Positions 52,417 through 61,398 of a stretch of 64,000 bases of DNA are shown here, piece after piece (positions within the stretch are counted from its first letter, which is position 1; each line of letters opens with the position of its first letter). The notes under the pieces were generated by a model, which was given only the letters and a program-made list of their open reading frames with translations, was not told the DNA's origin and did not search any database. A program made the translations under genes and the position numbers. Origin of the DNA: JARYLZ01 sp964388275 (GTDB lineage Bacteria > Bacteroidota > Ignavibacteria > SZUA-365). The stretch is taken from NCBI GenBank assembly GCA_964388275.1, contig CAYLZD010000005.1, positions 62,001 through 126,000 on the forward strand. The letters are read 5' to 3'.

Positions 52417-53556
52417 TTATCCGAGCCGTTTCCGGAAACGCCAGACAGCGGCGCCAAAGACCAGTATTCCCGATCCGGCCAAGGCGAGCGTTTCGGGATA
52501 TAATTCTCCGATTCCGCTGCCTTTCAGATATATCTCGCGGAGTATCGTCATGAAAAAGCGGACCGGATTCGCGTAAGTCAGCAATTGCACGGCCGGGGGC
52601 ATGTTCGCGATCGGGATGAAGAAACCAGAAAGCAGCATCGCGAATATCATGAAGAACCACGCGAGGAACAGCGCCTGCTGCTGAGTCTGCGCGACTGTGG
52701 AAATGAATATGCCCAGGCCCAAAGTCGTCAGTATGAAAAGGGCGGATTCGGCGAACATGAGGGCGATGCTCCCCGCGATGCCTATTCCGAAAATCAGATA
52801 TATGAACAACATCACCAGGGTCATCTCGATGAAACCGAGTATCGAGAAAGGAATGATTTTTCCGAGCACCAGCTGCCACGATCTGATCGGAGTGACCATC
52901 AACTGCTCCAGCGTCCCCGCTTCCATCTCCCTTACGATTCCCATGCTGGTGAGGAACACGGTGACGATGACCAGAATGATGGCCATGATTCCGGGCACCA
53001 GATACACGCGTGTCTCGAGATTCGGATTATACCAAAAGCGGATTTCCGCTTCGGCGGAGCGCCGGAATCCGCTGCCGCCCGCCGGCGTGCTCGATGTGTT
53101 CCCGCGCGTCGCGGACGTGACGGATGCCTGCAGGTCCCGGGCGATTTCCGCGACATAGCCCACTGCGATGCCGGCGGCGTTTCCGTCCAGGGCGTCGACG
53201 AGGAGCTGCAACGCGGGCGAACGCCCTTTCTGCGCGTCCCTCTGGAAATGCCGGGGTATCGAGACGGCGAGAGTCGCTTCGCCGCGATCGAGATATCCCG
53301 CCAGGGACGTCGGACTGTCCTCGTAGGCCGCTATCCTGAAGTATCTCGAATTCGTGAAGCGGGCAGCGACCTCGCGGCTCAGAGGAGTCCGATCCGCATC
53401 GTGGATGACGACTCCCACGTCGAAAACCTCTGTGTTGACCGCGTTCCCCAGTATGAAAATCTGAATGATCGGCGCGATGAAGATCAGGCCGATCATGAAA
53501 CGATCGCGGGCTATCTGCCGGAATTCCTTCTGTATGAGGTAAAAGACCTGTCGCAT
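52417..53556 (-). CDS. ABC-2 type exporter permease (second, YbhR/YhhJ-like)
   Basis: 379 residues: an N-terminal membrane segment, a large extracytoplasmic loop (about 45-185) and then five membrane segments. ABC-2 features are the N-terminal QIARDRFMIGLIFIAPIIQIFILG, the REMEAGTLEQLMVTPIRSWQLVLGKIIPF motif (about 215-243) and PVRFFMTILREIYLKGSG (about 335). It pairs with the neighbouring permease to make a heteromeric exporter channel. Last gene of the seven-gene operon; 16 bp after the first permease. Confidence 0.92.
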   Translation of the reverse strand: MRQVFYLIQKEFRQIARDRFMIGLIFIAPIIQIFILGNAVNTEVFDVGVVIHDADRTPLSREVAARFTNSRYFRIAAYEDSPTSLAGYLDRGEATLAVSIPRHFQRDAQKGRSPALQLLVDALDGNAAGIAVGYVAEIARDLQASVTSATRGNTSSTPAGGSGFRRSAEAEIRFWYNPNLETRVYLVPGIMAIILVIVTVFLTSMGIVREMEAGTLEQLMVTPIRSWQLVLGKIIPFSILGFIEMTLVMLFIYLIFGIGIAGSIALMFAESALFILTTLGLGIFISTVAQTQQQALFLAWFFMIFAMLLSGFFIPIANMPPAVQLLTYANPVRFFMTILREIYLKGSGIGELYPETLALAGSGILVFGAAVWRFRKRLG

Positions 53557-53572
53557 GTTTCCGCGGCCCTCG

Positions 53573-54676
53573 TCACTCGAGAGTGAGTCTGAAGCGCCTC
53601 GTCGCGACGGCGAGGAGGAAAATCCCGATTCCGGTCAGAGCGGCCGCCTGCGGCCACAATTCGGTCAAACCGACCCCTTTGAGCATGATGCCTCTGATGA
53701 TCGTGAGAAAATACGTCGCCGGGATCACACGGGAAAGATACTGCAGGACGGGAGGCATGCCGGATATGGGGAATATGAAGCCGCTCAACAGGAATGTCGG
53801 GAGTATCGTAGCCATGACCGTTATGAACATCGCGGTTTGCTGAGTGCGCGCGACCGTCGAAATGAGGAGTCCGAAACTAAGGGCGACGAAAATATAAACG
53901 AGGGACAGCAGGGAAAGCAGAAGAAGGCTGCCGTTCACCGGAACTCCGAAAAGCAGTCGCGCGGAGATCAGCACAAGGGCGCCGTTGGCGAAGCCGATGA
54001 CTATGTATGGGAGCACTTTCCCCGCGACTATTTCGAACGGCCTCACGGGCGTGACCAGAATCTGCTCCAAGGTTCCCGTCTCCCTTTCGCGCGTGATGGT
54101 GATGGATGTCAGAAGCGCGCTGATCAGCATCAGAAGCAGCGCGATGAGGCCGGGCACGAAGAAATGTGTGCTCTTCATGTCGGGATTGTACAGAAACCGG
54201 GGTTCCAGACGCATCGGAACTGGGAGCGGGGGATTGAGCGACTGATTCCACGCGCGAAGGACCTCGGAACTGTATTTCTGCACGTAGGCGCCCACATTGG
54301 AGTCGCCCGCGTCCACGAGTATCTGGGCCTGCGCCGGCTCGCCGGAGGCGAGTGCGGCGGAGAAGTCCGCCGGGAGCACGAGTATCATGAGCGCCTTGCG
54401 TGTCCGGAACAGATGCTCCGGCGTGTCCTCCGACGGATCCACCGGTGTCGGGCTGAAAAAGCCGTTTTCCGAAAAGGCCCTGATCAGCGAACGGCTTTCC
54501 GGCGTGCGCGCGTCGTCGAACACGGCGAAAGGAATCGACCGCATGTCGAGAGTGATGCCGTAACCGTAAAGCACTATCATCAGCACCGGCATGATCAGGA
54601 CGATGATCAGCGAACGGAAATCGCGACCGATGTGCGTGAACTCCTTGCGTATTATGGCTGCCAGACGGCGCGACAT
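53573..54676 (-). CDS. ABC-2 type exporter permease (first, YbhS-like)
   Basis: 367 residues with the same layout as its neighbour: N-terminal helix, extracytoplasmic domain (about 45-165), then five helices. Motifs are REFTHIGRDFRSLIIVLIMPVLMIVLYGYGI (about 10-42), REFETGTLEQILVTPVRPFEIVAGKVLPYIVIG (REXXTGTLEQ, about 200-232) and PATYFLTIIRGIMLKGVGL near the end. It is a paralogue of the following gene, the two being the membrane halves of a drug- or lipid-type exporter. Starts 21 bp after the ATPase gene. Confidence 0.92.
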   Translation of the reverse strand: MSRRLAAIIRKEFTHIGRDFRSLIIVLIMPVLMIVLYGYGITLDMRSIPFAVFDDARTPESRSLIRAFSENGFFSPTPVDPSEDTPEHLFRTRKALMILVLPADFSAALASGEPAQAQILVDAGDSNVGAYVQKYSSEVLRAWNQSLNPPLPVPMRLEPRFLYNPDMKSTHFFVPGLIALLLMLISALLTSITITRERETGTLEQILVTPVRPFEIVAGKVLPYIVIGFANGALVLISARLLFGVPVNGSLLLLSLLSLVYIFVALSFGLLISTVARTQQTAMFITVMATILPTFLLSGFIFPISGMPPVLQYLSRVIPATYFLTIIRGIMLKGVGLTELWPQAAALTGIGIFLLAVATRRFRLTLE

Positions 54677-54697
54677 ATCTCTCGAATCCGTGATGTA

Positions 54698-55447
54698 TTA
54701 TGCCGGGCGCCGGGCCGTTGCGGGAGCGAGAAGACGGATGAAAACCTCCTGAATTGTGCTCAGTCCGTGTTTGCGCTTCAGATCGGAGGGGTTTCCGGTT
54801 TCTATTATCCGTCCCTGATGCATGACTGCGAGCCGGCTGCAGTATTCAGCCTCGTCCATGTAATGTGTGGTCACGAACACCGTGACTCCTTCCGAGGCGA
54901 GCTGATAGATTATGCGCCAGAAATTTCTGCGCGATATCGGATCTACTCCGCCGGTCGGCTCGTCGAGGAAGACGATGCGGGGATCATGGAGAAGCGCGGT
55001 CCCGAGCGCCAGCCGTTGTTTCCATCCGAGCGGCAAGTCCCCTGTTCGGGACTCGGCCATGGCGTGCAATCGAAGTTCATCCAGCAGTTTCTCGGTTTTC
55101 GCTTTGATCTCCCGTGTCGAAAGTCCGTAGACGCCGCCGTAAAACTCGATGTTCGCCCGTACGGAGATCTCCTCGTACAGGGAAAACTTCTGGCTCATGT
55201 ATCCGATGGAGCGCTTCACCGAGCGCGGATCCGAGGCCACATCGAATCCTCCCACTTCCGCCGTGCCCGCGTCGGGTTTAAGCAGGCCGCACAGGATACG
55301 GATCACAGTTGTCTTTCCCGCCCCGTTGGCCCCCAGAAAGCCGAATACTTCCCCGGCTGAGACCTGGAACGAGACGTCGTCGACGGCCGTGAATCCGCCG
55401 AAGCGTTTTGTCAGTCGGTCGACCGAAACGGCGGCTTCATTTTTCAT
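54698..55447 (-). CDS. ABC transporter ATPase, second subunit
   Basis: 249 residues. Walker A GANGAGKTT (about 40), Q loop, Walker B IVFLDEPTGG (about 159) and H-loop TTHYMDEAE are present. The ABC signature is LPLGWKQRLALG (about 139) in place of LSGGxxQ; the YbhF C-terminal ABC half has a similar change. It overlaps the first ATPase gene by 11 bp, so the two are translated together and may form a heterodimer with one consensus and one degenerate site. Confidence 0.92.
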   Translation of the reverse strand: MKNEAAVSVDRLTKRFGGFTAVDDVSFQVSAGEVFGFLGANGAGKTTVIRILCGLLKPDAGTAEVGGFDVASDPRSVKRSIGYMSQKFSLYEEISVRANIEFYGGVYGLSTREIKAKTEKLLDELRLHAMAESRTGDLPLGWKQRLALGTALLHDPRIVFLDEPTGGVDPISRRNFWRIIYQLASEGVTVFVTTHYMDEAEYCSRLAVMHQGRIIETGNPSDLKRKHGLSTIQEVFIRLLAPATARRPA

Positions 55448-56369
55448 TCGAAGCTCCGGAGGAGACGAGGTCTATGAAAACGTCCTCCAGCGAAGGTCGG
55501 ACGCGGGTGAGAGCGACTCTCCGGCCGAGCGCATCCGAAAGATCCGCCTCGAGCCGCCCGCGATCGGCCGAGCGCTCGGCTGTCAAATGGGCGCTGTCGC
55601 CGAAAGCCTGAATGCTCCGCACTCCGGGCACGGACTGCAAACGTCCTGAATGCGGTACGATCCCGCTCTCCTGGAACTCGTAGACCGCGTAGGGCAGGCT
55701 GTCTCGAACTTCCTCAGGGGCGCCGGTCAACAGCAGGCGTCCGCCGTGCATTACGGCGACACGATCGCACATGTCGGCTTCATCCATGTAGGGGGTGGAA
55801 ACGAGTATGGTCGCGCCTCCCGCTTTCAGTTCCCGGAGGATTCTCCAGAATTCGTTGCGCGACACGGGGTCCACTCCGGTGGTCGGCTCGTCGAGCACGA
55901 GCACTCTCGGATGGTGGATCAGCGTGCAGGACAGGGCGAGTTTCTGCTTCATACCCCCCGACAGGCGGCCCGCCAGGCGCTTCGAGAACGGTTTCAGCCC
56001 GTTGAAGCCGTACAATTCCTCCTTTCGGGCCTGCAAGTCCGTTTTCGGAACGCCGGAGAGATCGGCGAAAAACGAGAGGTTCTGGTCCACCGAAAGATCC
56101 TGATAGAGCGAAAAGCGCTGCGGCATGTAACCCACTCGCGCCCTGACGGCGGCGATCTCCGTCCGGGCGTCGCGTCCTGCGACGGATATCTCGCCTTCAT
56201 CCGGCGGCAGCAGCGTCACCAGCGTCCGCATCGTAGTGGTTTTCCCCGCGCCATCGGGACCTATCAGGCCGAACAATTCGCCTTCAAAGACTTCGAGATC
56301 GAGGCCGGAGACCGCTCTCACGTTCCCCCACGACTTCGAAAAATTCCGTATTGAGACGGCAGGAGTCAC
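55437..56369 (-). CDS. ABC transporter ATPase, first subunit
   Basis: 310 residues. Walker A GPDGAGKTT (about 37), signature LSGGMKQKLALS (about 137), Walker B VLVLDEPTTGVDP (about 157) and H-loop STPYMDEAD are all canonical. A C-terminal extension of about 90 residues ends with a SLEDVFIDLV helix typical of DrrA-like ATPases. Together with the next gene it corresponds to the two halves of E. coli YbhF, here split. Overlaps the adaptor stop by 4 bp. Confidence 0.94.
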   Translation of the reverse strand: MTPAVSIRNFSKSWGNVRAVSGLDLEVFEGELFGLIGPDGAGKTTTMRTLVTLLPPDEGEISVAGRDARTEIAAVRARVGYMPQRFSLYQDLSVDQNLSFFADLSGVPKTDLQARKEELYGFNGLKPFSKRLAGRLSGGMKQKLALSCTLIHHPRVLVLDEPTTGVDPVSRNEFWRILRELKAGGATILVSTPYMDEADMCDRVAVMHGGRLLLTGAPEEVRDSLPYAVYEFQESGIVPHSGRLQSVPGVRSIQAFGDSAHLTAERSADRGRLEADLSDALGRRVALTRVRPSLEDVFIDLVSSGASNEK

Positions 56370-57274
56370 TGCCGGGCGCGGTCGATGATTATCGTGACCG
56401 GCATGCCGATCTTGAGCAGGCCCTCGGGATTCGGCGCCTTTATCCGCGCAGCGTAGACCAGCGAAGTCCTGGTCTCCTCGGTCAGTATGGTTTTGGGAGT
56501 GAACTCCGCCTTATCCGAAATCCATGTGACGGTTCCCTCGAGCCCGGCTTCGGGGACCCCGTCTACGAGAATGCGGGCTTTGCCGCCGAGCTTGAGCGCC
56601 TGCAGATCCGTCTCCGGCACGTATATGCGCGTCCACATGGAGGATAGATCGGCGATTTCGCAAACCGGAGCGCCGGGGGCGACGAACTCGCCTTTTTCCA
56701 CATATCGCACCAGCACGGTTCCCGTGACGGGGGATACGATTCGCGCGTCCAGCAGCTGCCGATCCAGTATGCGGATTCCCGCCTCGATCTGTTTCTTTCT
56801 CGACGCGAGCGCATTCAGGGAATTTCTCGAAGCTCGCAGTTGATCGTCCGCCGCGTCGAGCTGGGCTCGCAAATCGTCCACCGACTGCCTGGTGACGGCT
56901 TTGGAGTCGAGCAGGGCGTTGAACCGCTCATGGCGGGTTTTCAGATTGTCGCGTCCGGTTGTGGCTGCCGCGAGTTGGGCCCGCGCCGCCTCCAACTGAT
57001 GAGTGATTTCCTCCAGAGAAGCCCGGCTCTGCTCGAGCTGATAGCTCGATTTTTCCGAGTCTACGCGGAGCAGCACGGCGCCGGAGTCCACCGGATCGCC
57101 TTCGTCGAAATTCAGTTCGAGTATGGTTCCCGCCGACTGAGCGCTGATGCGCACCGTGACGGCGTCCATTGCGCCCGTAAAAACCATGTCGTCGGACTTC
57201 TGATCGCCGCAGGAGGCGGCCAGAAGAGCGGGCGCCAGGGCGCAGAACAACTTGAGTGCCGTGATTCTGTTCAT
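56366..57274 (-). CDS. Periplasmic adaptor lipoprotein (HlyD/YbhG-like) of the ABC-2 exporter
   Basis: 302 residues from ATG 57274 with a lipoprotein signal (hydrophobic core, then LAASC; Cys about 22). The barrel-sandwich halves are VRISAQSAGTILELNFDEGDPVDSG (about 45) and IVSPVTGTVLVRYVEKGEFV (about 192), with a helical hairpin between (about 75-185), then a DLSSMWTRIYVPETDL beta-barrel strand. It bridges the ABC-2 permeases and the TolC protein. Overlaps the ATPase gene by 4 bp. Confidence 0.93.
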   Translation of the reverse strand: MNRITALKLFCALAPALLAASCGDQKSDDMVFTGAMDAVTVRISAQSAGTILELNFDEGDPVDSGAVLLRVDSEKSSYQLEQSRASLEEITHQLEAARAQLAAATTGRDNLKTRHERFNALLDSKAVTRQSVDDLRAQLDAADDQLRASRNSLNALASRKKQIEAGIRILDRQLLDARIVSPVTGTVLVRYVEKGEFVAPGAPVCEIADLSSMWTRIYVPETDLQALKLGGKARILVDGVPEAGLEGTVTWISDKAEFTPKTILTEETRTSLVYAARIKAPNPEGLLKIGMPVTIIIDRARQ

Positions 57275-57324
57275 GTCGTATGGCGATTGTGCGTTAATCA
57301 GTGGAACGATGCGGCTTGGAGGCG

Positions 57325-58641
57325 CTACCACTCGCGGCCGATTTCGGCGCCGAGATCGGCGCGGGTTATGAGATACTCGCAGGTCGTTTTTTCGCGGCGC
57401 AGCATGGCCGAAGTGAGCGCGGTCTCCGCGTCGATGGTTTCGGTGACCGTCGCCAGGCCTTGACGCAAGCGCGCCTGCGCCAGCTCCGACCTGCTCGATT
57501 CCTGCTCCACCTGGGCTTCGATAAGCAGCAGGGCTTCCCTTTTGTGCCTGAGGTCGTTGAGCAGCGACTCTATCCGCGTCCTCACTGCGGCGCGGAGTCC
57601 GGCGCTTTCGAGTTCCGCCTTGCGCGCTTCCAGTTCATGCTTCTCGATGTTTCTCTTGTCCGAATTCCACGCCCAGATGTTCCAATCGAGTCGTATTCCC
57701 GCCGTGTAGTAGTCCATCCAGTCGTTCCTGATCTGGTCGACTCCTGGTTTCCCGTAACGGAACGAGGCCGAGGCGGCGATGGACGGATACAGCGCCGAAC
57801 GGGCGGATGAGGCTTGCAGTTCCGCGATCGCGCGGACGGAAGCCAAGTTGCGCAATTCGTAGCGGCGTTCGAACGCCTCGCCGCTGAGGACCTCGGCGGC
57901 ATTCTGCGGAATATCTTCCAACGCGTCCGTGGGAGGGAGCGTCTCGTTCACATCGAACTGTCTCGATATTCCGGTTATCTGCCGCAGCGCGGCGATTGCA
58001 TTTCGATAGGCATTCACGGCGGCGGATCCATCCACCTTCAATTGCATGATGCGAGTCGACAGCACGAGCGTGTCGTACGCTATGCTTTGCCCGTGTTCAA
58101 GCAGACTCCTTCTGTCCGCCAGCAGGTTTTCGAGCAGCCGGCTCTGCGCCTCCACGATCCTCGTGTTGGCGCGGGCCAGTTGCGCGCTTCGATAAAGCCG
58201 GAGAACGGCTATGCGGACGTTCAGCGCCGCTCCCTCGACGTTTCTCTCGGCGATATGAACTTTCTCCATCATGCTTTCCTCGGCGCGCTTCAAGCGGAAT
58301 CCGTAGAACAGCGGAGCGCTGATATTCAAGGCCGCCTCATAGATGTTGCCGTCTCCGAAGGAGATCGTTTTCAGCGGAAGGGGAATGCCGGGCAGGGCGA
58401 GATCGATGCTGCCGTATTCGCTGATGTGCGTGTATTGCGCGCTTAAGTCCACGCGCGGCAGGCGCGCGGCGCTCGAAATCGCTGCGGCATGTTTCGCTTG
58501 TTCGAGCGACAGGCGTTCGATCCGCACGCGTTCGAAATTTCTTTCCGCGAGATTCTGAAGTTCCTCGCAGGTGACGACGGCGTTCTGTGCCAGCAGCATC
58601 GGCGCAAGAAAGAGCGCCGGCAGTATTATCTTCAACATCAT
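57325..58641 (-). CDS. TolC-family outer-membrane protein of the ABC-2 exporter
   Basis: 438 residues with signal peptide (about 1-18, ending LLAQ). OEP repeats are recognisable from the entry CEELQNLAERNFERVRIERL, ARLPRVDLSAQYTHIS strand and the second-repeat AARSALYPSIAASASFRYG. It is the outer duct of the exporter. Its start overlaps the TetR stop by 4 bp (58638-58641), so regulator and exporter form one transcript. Confidence 0.9.
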   Translation of the reverse strand: MMLKIILPALFLAPMLLAQNAVVTCEELQNLAERNFERVRIERLSLEQAKHAAAISSAARLPRVDLSAQYTHISEYGSIDLALPGIPLPLKTISFGDGNIYEAALNISAPLFYGFRLKRAEESMMEKVHIAERNVEGAALNVRIAVLRLYRSAQLARANTRIVEAQSRLLENLLADRRSLLEHGQSIAYDTLVLSTRIMQLKVDGSAAVNAYRNAIAALRQITGISRQFDVNETLPPTDALEDIPQNAAEVLSGEAFERRYELRNLASVRAIAELQASSARSALYPSIAASASFRYGKPGVDQIRNDWMDYYTAGIRLDWNIWAWNSDKRNIEKHELEARKAELESAGLRAAVRTRIESLLNDLRHKREALLLIEAQVEQESSRSELAQARLRQGLATVTETIDAETALTSAMLRREKTTCEYLITRADLGAEIGREW

Positions 58642-59288
58642 CGATTCGACTCCTCGCGTGGCAGCAGGCCATGCAACAGTATATCCGACAGATGCGCTTT
58701 TCTTTCCTCCAGAAAGCGGGCGGTGTCGCTGAAAACGCCCGGTTGCAGCACCGAAAAAATCGGCGTGGCGATAAAACTGTACACACAGGCGCCAATCAAT
58801 GTTATCATGGTATGCACGGCCCCGGTATCGCGTATTTCGCCTCGCCCCTTCCCCTGTTCAAAAGCGTCGAGAAACACCGTCGGCGGGAACAGGAGTCCGG
58901 AACCGATCATTTCGCGGAGCATCGGGGACAGCACCGGCGCCCCCGCGGATATTTCATTGACCATGAAACGAATCAGCACGGGATTGTGAAGCAATGCATC
59001 CATATAATTGTCGATGAAGGATCTCAACAGTGCCGGGAAATCATCGGCATCCTGTATCGCCTCGCCGAGATGGCGGAAATCCGTGTTCAGCATATAACGA
59101 AAAACTTCCGAATAAAGGCGGTCCTTGGATCGGAAGTAATAGTACACCAGGGCTTTGTTGGTTCCGGCTAAGTCCGCGATTTCCTGCATCCGGGCGCCTT
59201 TGCGCCCCTGCTCTCCGAATACCGTTATCGCGGCCTTGAAAATCCGTTCTTCGGTGTCGGAGTAAGCTGTTCGTGTTTTTTTATCCAT
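58638..59288 (-). CDS. TetR family regulator of the ABC-2 exporter
   Basis: 216 residues. The HTH is at about 10-57 (EERIFKAAITVFGEQGRKGARMQEIADLAGTNKALVYYYFRSKDRLYSEVF), a strong family match; the C-terminal domain has the TetR ligand-pocket form. It is the first gene of the exporter operon and most likely autorepresses it through the palindrome at 59292-59311, only 4 bp before its ATG. The inducer is unknown, perhaps the exported compound. Confidence 0.92.
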   Translation of the reverse strand: MDKKTRTAYSDTEERIFKAAITVFGEQGRKGARMQEIADLAGTNKALVYYYFRSKDRLYSEVFRYMLNTDFRHLGEAIQDADDFPALLRSFIDNYMDALLHNPVLIRFMVNEISAGAPVLSPMLREMIGSGLLFPPTVFLDAFEQGKGRGEIRDTGAVHTMITLIGACVYSFIATPIFSVLQPGVFSDTARFLEERKAHLSDILLHGLLPREESNR

Positions 59289-59291
59289 TCG

Positions 59292-59311
59292 GTTTAACTA
59301 TATGGTTAAAC
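59292..59311. promoter_or_regulatory. Palindromic operator for the TetR-exporter operon
   Basis: Perfect 7-bp arms GTTTAAC (59292-59298) and GTTAAAC (59305-59311) around TATATG. The size and symmetry fit a TetR dimer site. On the minus strand it holds TATAGT-like sequence, so binding would cover the promoter and start site. The rest of the spacer to 59471 is AT-rich with no gene. Confidence 0.75.
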
Positions 59312-59471
59312 TTCTTGGTAAAATAATACTGACGATCTGAAATTGCAAGTTCTTTCGGACTTCGAGAGAAAACCAGCCGTCGCGCAGTTTCGGAATAATA
59401 CGCGGAGCTTTAGAAGAACGCTGTAACTATTTGTTATTCAGCTGATTAGCGGATTCTTCCTGATGGCGATA

Positions 59472-60023
59472 TCACGGCCCGGTTTGGATCGAAGTCTGTG
59501 ACGGAAAAACAGTCGTATGGCAGGTCAGGCAGAACTCGGCGGGTTTCAGATCGATATCCTCCACGTAGGTGGAAGGATTCATGACGCAAGGCCCGCCTGA
59601 ACAATGCCGCAATCCGAAGGTGTGTCCCAGTTCGTGCATTGCCTCCTTGAGCGAACGCTCTCTGAGCAGGGCGTGTGAATGCCGCAGGCCGTACAGGTCG
59701 TTTCGCAGTCTGAAGGATGAGAAGACGGCGGCACGATTGTTCAATTGCGCCTGCCCGAAGACATGGGTGAGCACGGGAATGAACAGATCCCTGGATGTCA
59801 CGCCGAGGATTTTTCCGTTCCCGGCGGGCGCGTGCCGGAGGATCAGCATCAACAGATGGCCTGAATGATACTGCCTGCGGGATGCATCATAAGCTTCTTC
59901 GACAGGCACCGGAAGTTGGTCGACGGATACCGGCAGCCGGAAGGAGGCGCGCAGGGAATCTGCGAGTCTGGCGAGGGAAAGATCCCTGTCCGGTAGAAGA
60001 GGAACGAGGTGTATGCCTTCCAA
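59472..60023 (-). CDS. Archaemetzincin-like zinc metalloprotease (M54)
   Basis: 183 residues, no signal peptide. The metzincin zinc site HELGHTFGLRHC (H130, E131, H134, H140; C141) is followed by a C146-x-M148 turn (CVMN) and C165-LTC168, the AmzA cysteine set (CX4CXMX17CX2C form) thought to bind a second zinc. The N-terminal about 110 residues match the AmzA body (PVSVDQL, FIPVLTHVFGQAQLNN). It sits last in a four-gene set with a heme-type kinase. Archaemetzincins have no known substrate in bacteria. Confidence 0.85.
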   Translation of the reverse strand: MEGIHLVPLLPDRDLSLARLADSLRASFRLPVSVDQLPVPVEEAYDASRRQYHSGHLLMLILRHAPAGNGKILGVTSRDLFIPVLTHVFGQAQLNNRAAVFSSFRLRNDLYGLRHSHALLRERSLKEAMHELGHTFGLRHCSGGPCVMNPSTYVEDIDLKPAEFCLTCHTTVFPSQTSIQTGP

Positions 60024-60036
60024 GCCGGGATCCGTA

Positions 60037-61398
60037 TCAGGACGGCCTTTGCAGCCCGTACTTCTCGATTTTGTTGTACAAAGTGGCCCGGTCTATGCCG
60101 AGTCGTTCCGCCGATTTTGTGATGTTCCAGTTCAGTTCGTTCAATATGACTCTTATGTGCTCGCGCTCGATGTCGGCGAGAGTGCCGCCGGATGCGGCGG
60201 TCTCCCGGGCGGCCCTGAGCATGGGCAGATCCTCCGGCATCACGGCCGGTCCTTGTGCCACGACCATCGCGCGTTCAATCGCATTCTCGAGTTCGCGCAC
60301 ATTGCCGGGCCATGCATGACTGCGCAGGGCGTTCATGGCGCTTTCCGATATGGGCTTCTCGGCCTTGTTCATGAGGGCCGAATACTTCCGCACGAAATGC
60401 CGCGCGAGCAGCGGGATGTCGTCCTTCCTTTCGCGCAGAGGCGGAATGGTTATCGCGAACACGTTGATCCGATAATAAAGATCCTCCCGGAAACGGCCTT
60501 CCTTTACATCCTGTTCCAGATCGGCGTTGGTCGCGCAGATCAGGCGGAAATCCACGGAAAGTGTGCGCTCGCCTCCAACCCGCTGGAACTGCCTGGTTTC
60601 GAGAATGCGCAACAGATCGATCTGTGTCTTCAGGGACAGAGTTCCGATTTCGTCGAGGAAGAGAGTACCGCCGTTGGCCATTTCGAATTTGCCCTTGCGG
60701 CGGTACTGCGCGCCGGTGAAGGAGCCCTTCTCGTGTCCGAACAACTCGCTTTCCAGCAGGTCCTGGTGCAATGCGCCGCAGTTCACGGGAATGATGGGGA
60801 AGTATCTTCTGCCGCTGTTCGCGTGAATCGCGCGCGCAATGAGCTCCTTGCCCGTGCCGCTCTCGCCTCGTATCAACACCGTTGAATTGGTCGGCGCCAC
60901 TGTGCGGACCAAGTCGAACACCTCCAGCATCTTCTCGCTTTCACCGATGATGTCATCCACCGAGTGCAACTGCTCGACGGTCGATTTGAGTTGCGCGTTT
61001 TCCTTTTGAAGCCGCCGCTGCTGAGCGGCGTTGCGCACGACGGTGGACAATTCGTCGGGATCGATCGGCTTGGTGACGTAGTCGAAAGCGCCTGCTTTGA
61101 GAGCCCGGACGGCGGTGTCCACCGAGGCGAAAGCCGTTATGATGATGATCATGACGTCGGTGTCGAATTCCCTTATCCTCTCCTGCAGCGTGAGGCCGTC
61201 CATGCCCGGCATCTTGATGTCGAGCAGCACGACGTCCACCGCTGATTTCTGCATGGCGTCGAGAGCCGCCGCCGCGTGCTCGGCCGTGCTGACGGTGTAA
61301 CCGTCCTCGATGAACCACTCCTCCAGTGATTGCCTCACGGATAGTTCGTCATCGACGATCAGAATGTGTGTCGAGAGCGTGTCGCTTACATCGTTCAT
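60037..61398 (-). CDS. Sigma-54 dependent response regulator, NtrC/AtoC family
   Basis: 453 residues: receiver domain (about 10-125, phospho-acceptor D60 in LLDIKMPGMDG), AAA+ domain with GESGTGKELIARAIH (about 170), the sigma-54 loop as GSFTGA (about 223) and Walker B GGTLFLDEIG, and a Fis-type HTH (about 415-450). It activates sigma-54 promoters after phosphorylation by the kinase encoded just upstream. It overlaps the kinase stop by 4 bp and precedes the protease by 13 bp. Confidence 0.95.
   Translation of the reverse strand: MNDVSDTLSTHILIVDDELSVRQSLEEWFIEDGYTVSTAEHAAAALDAMQKSAVDVVLLDIKMPGMDGLTLQERIREFDTDVMIIIITAFASVDTAVRALKAGAFDYVTKPIDPDELSTVVRNAAQQRRLQKENAQLKSTVEQLHSVDDIIGESEKMLEVFDLVRTVAPTNSTVLIRGESGTGKELIARAIHANSGRRYFPIIPVNCGALHQDLLESELFGHEKGSFTGAQYRRKGKFEMANGGTLFLDEIGTLSLKTQIDLLRILETRQFQRVGGERTLSVDFRLICATNADLEQDVKEGRFREDLYYRINVFAITIPPLRERKDDIPLLARHFVRKYSALMNKAEKPISESAMNALRSHAWPGNVRELENAIERAMVVAQGPAVMPEDLPMLRAARETAASGGTLADIEREHIRVILNELNWNITKSAERLGIDRATLYNKIEKYGLQRPS

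Noticed and set aside
53555..55360. Long open frame on the plus strand, about 600 codons
   Set aside because: It runs opposite the ABC-2 permease and ATPase genes, is extremely rich in Arg/His/Glu/Gly, and has no family sequence; it is a GC-rich shadow frame.
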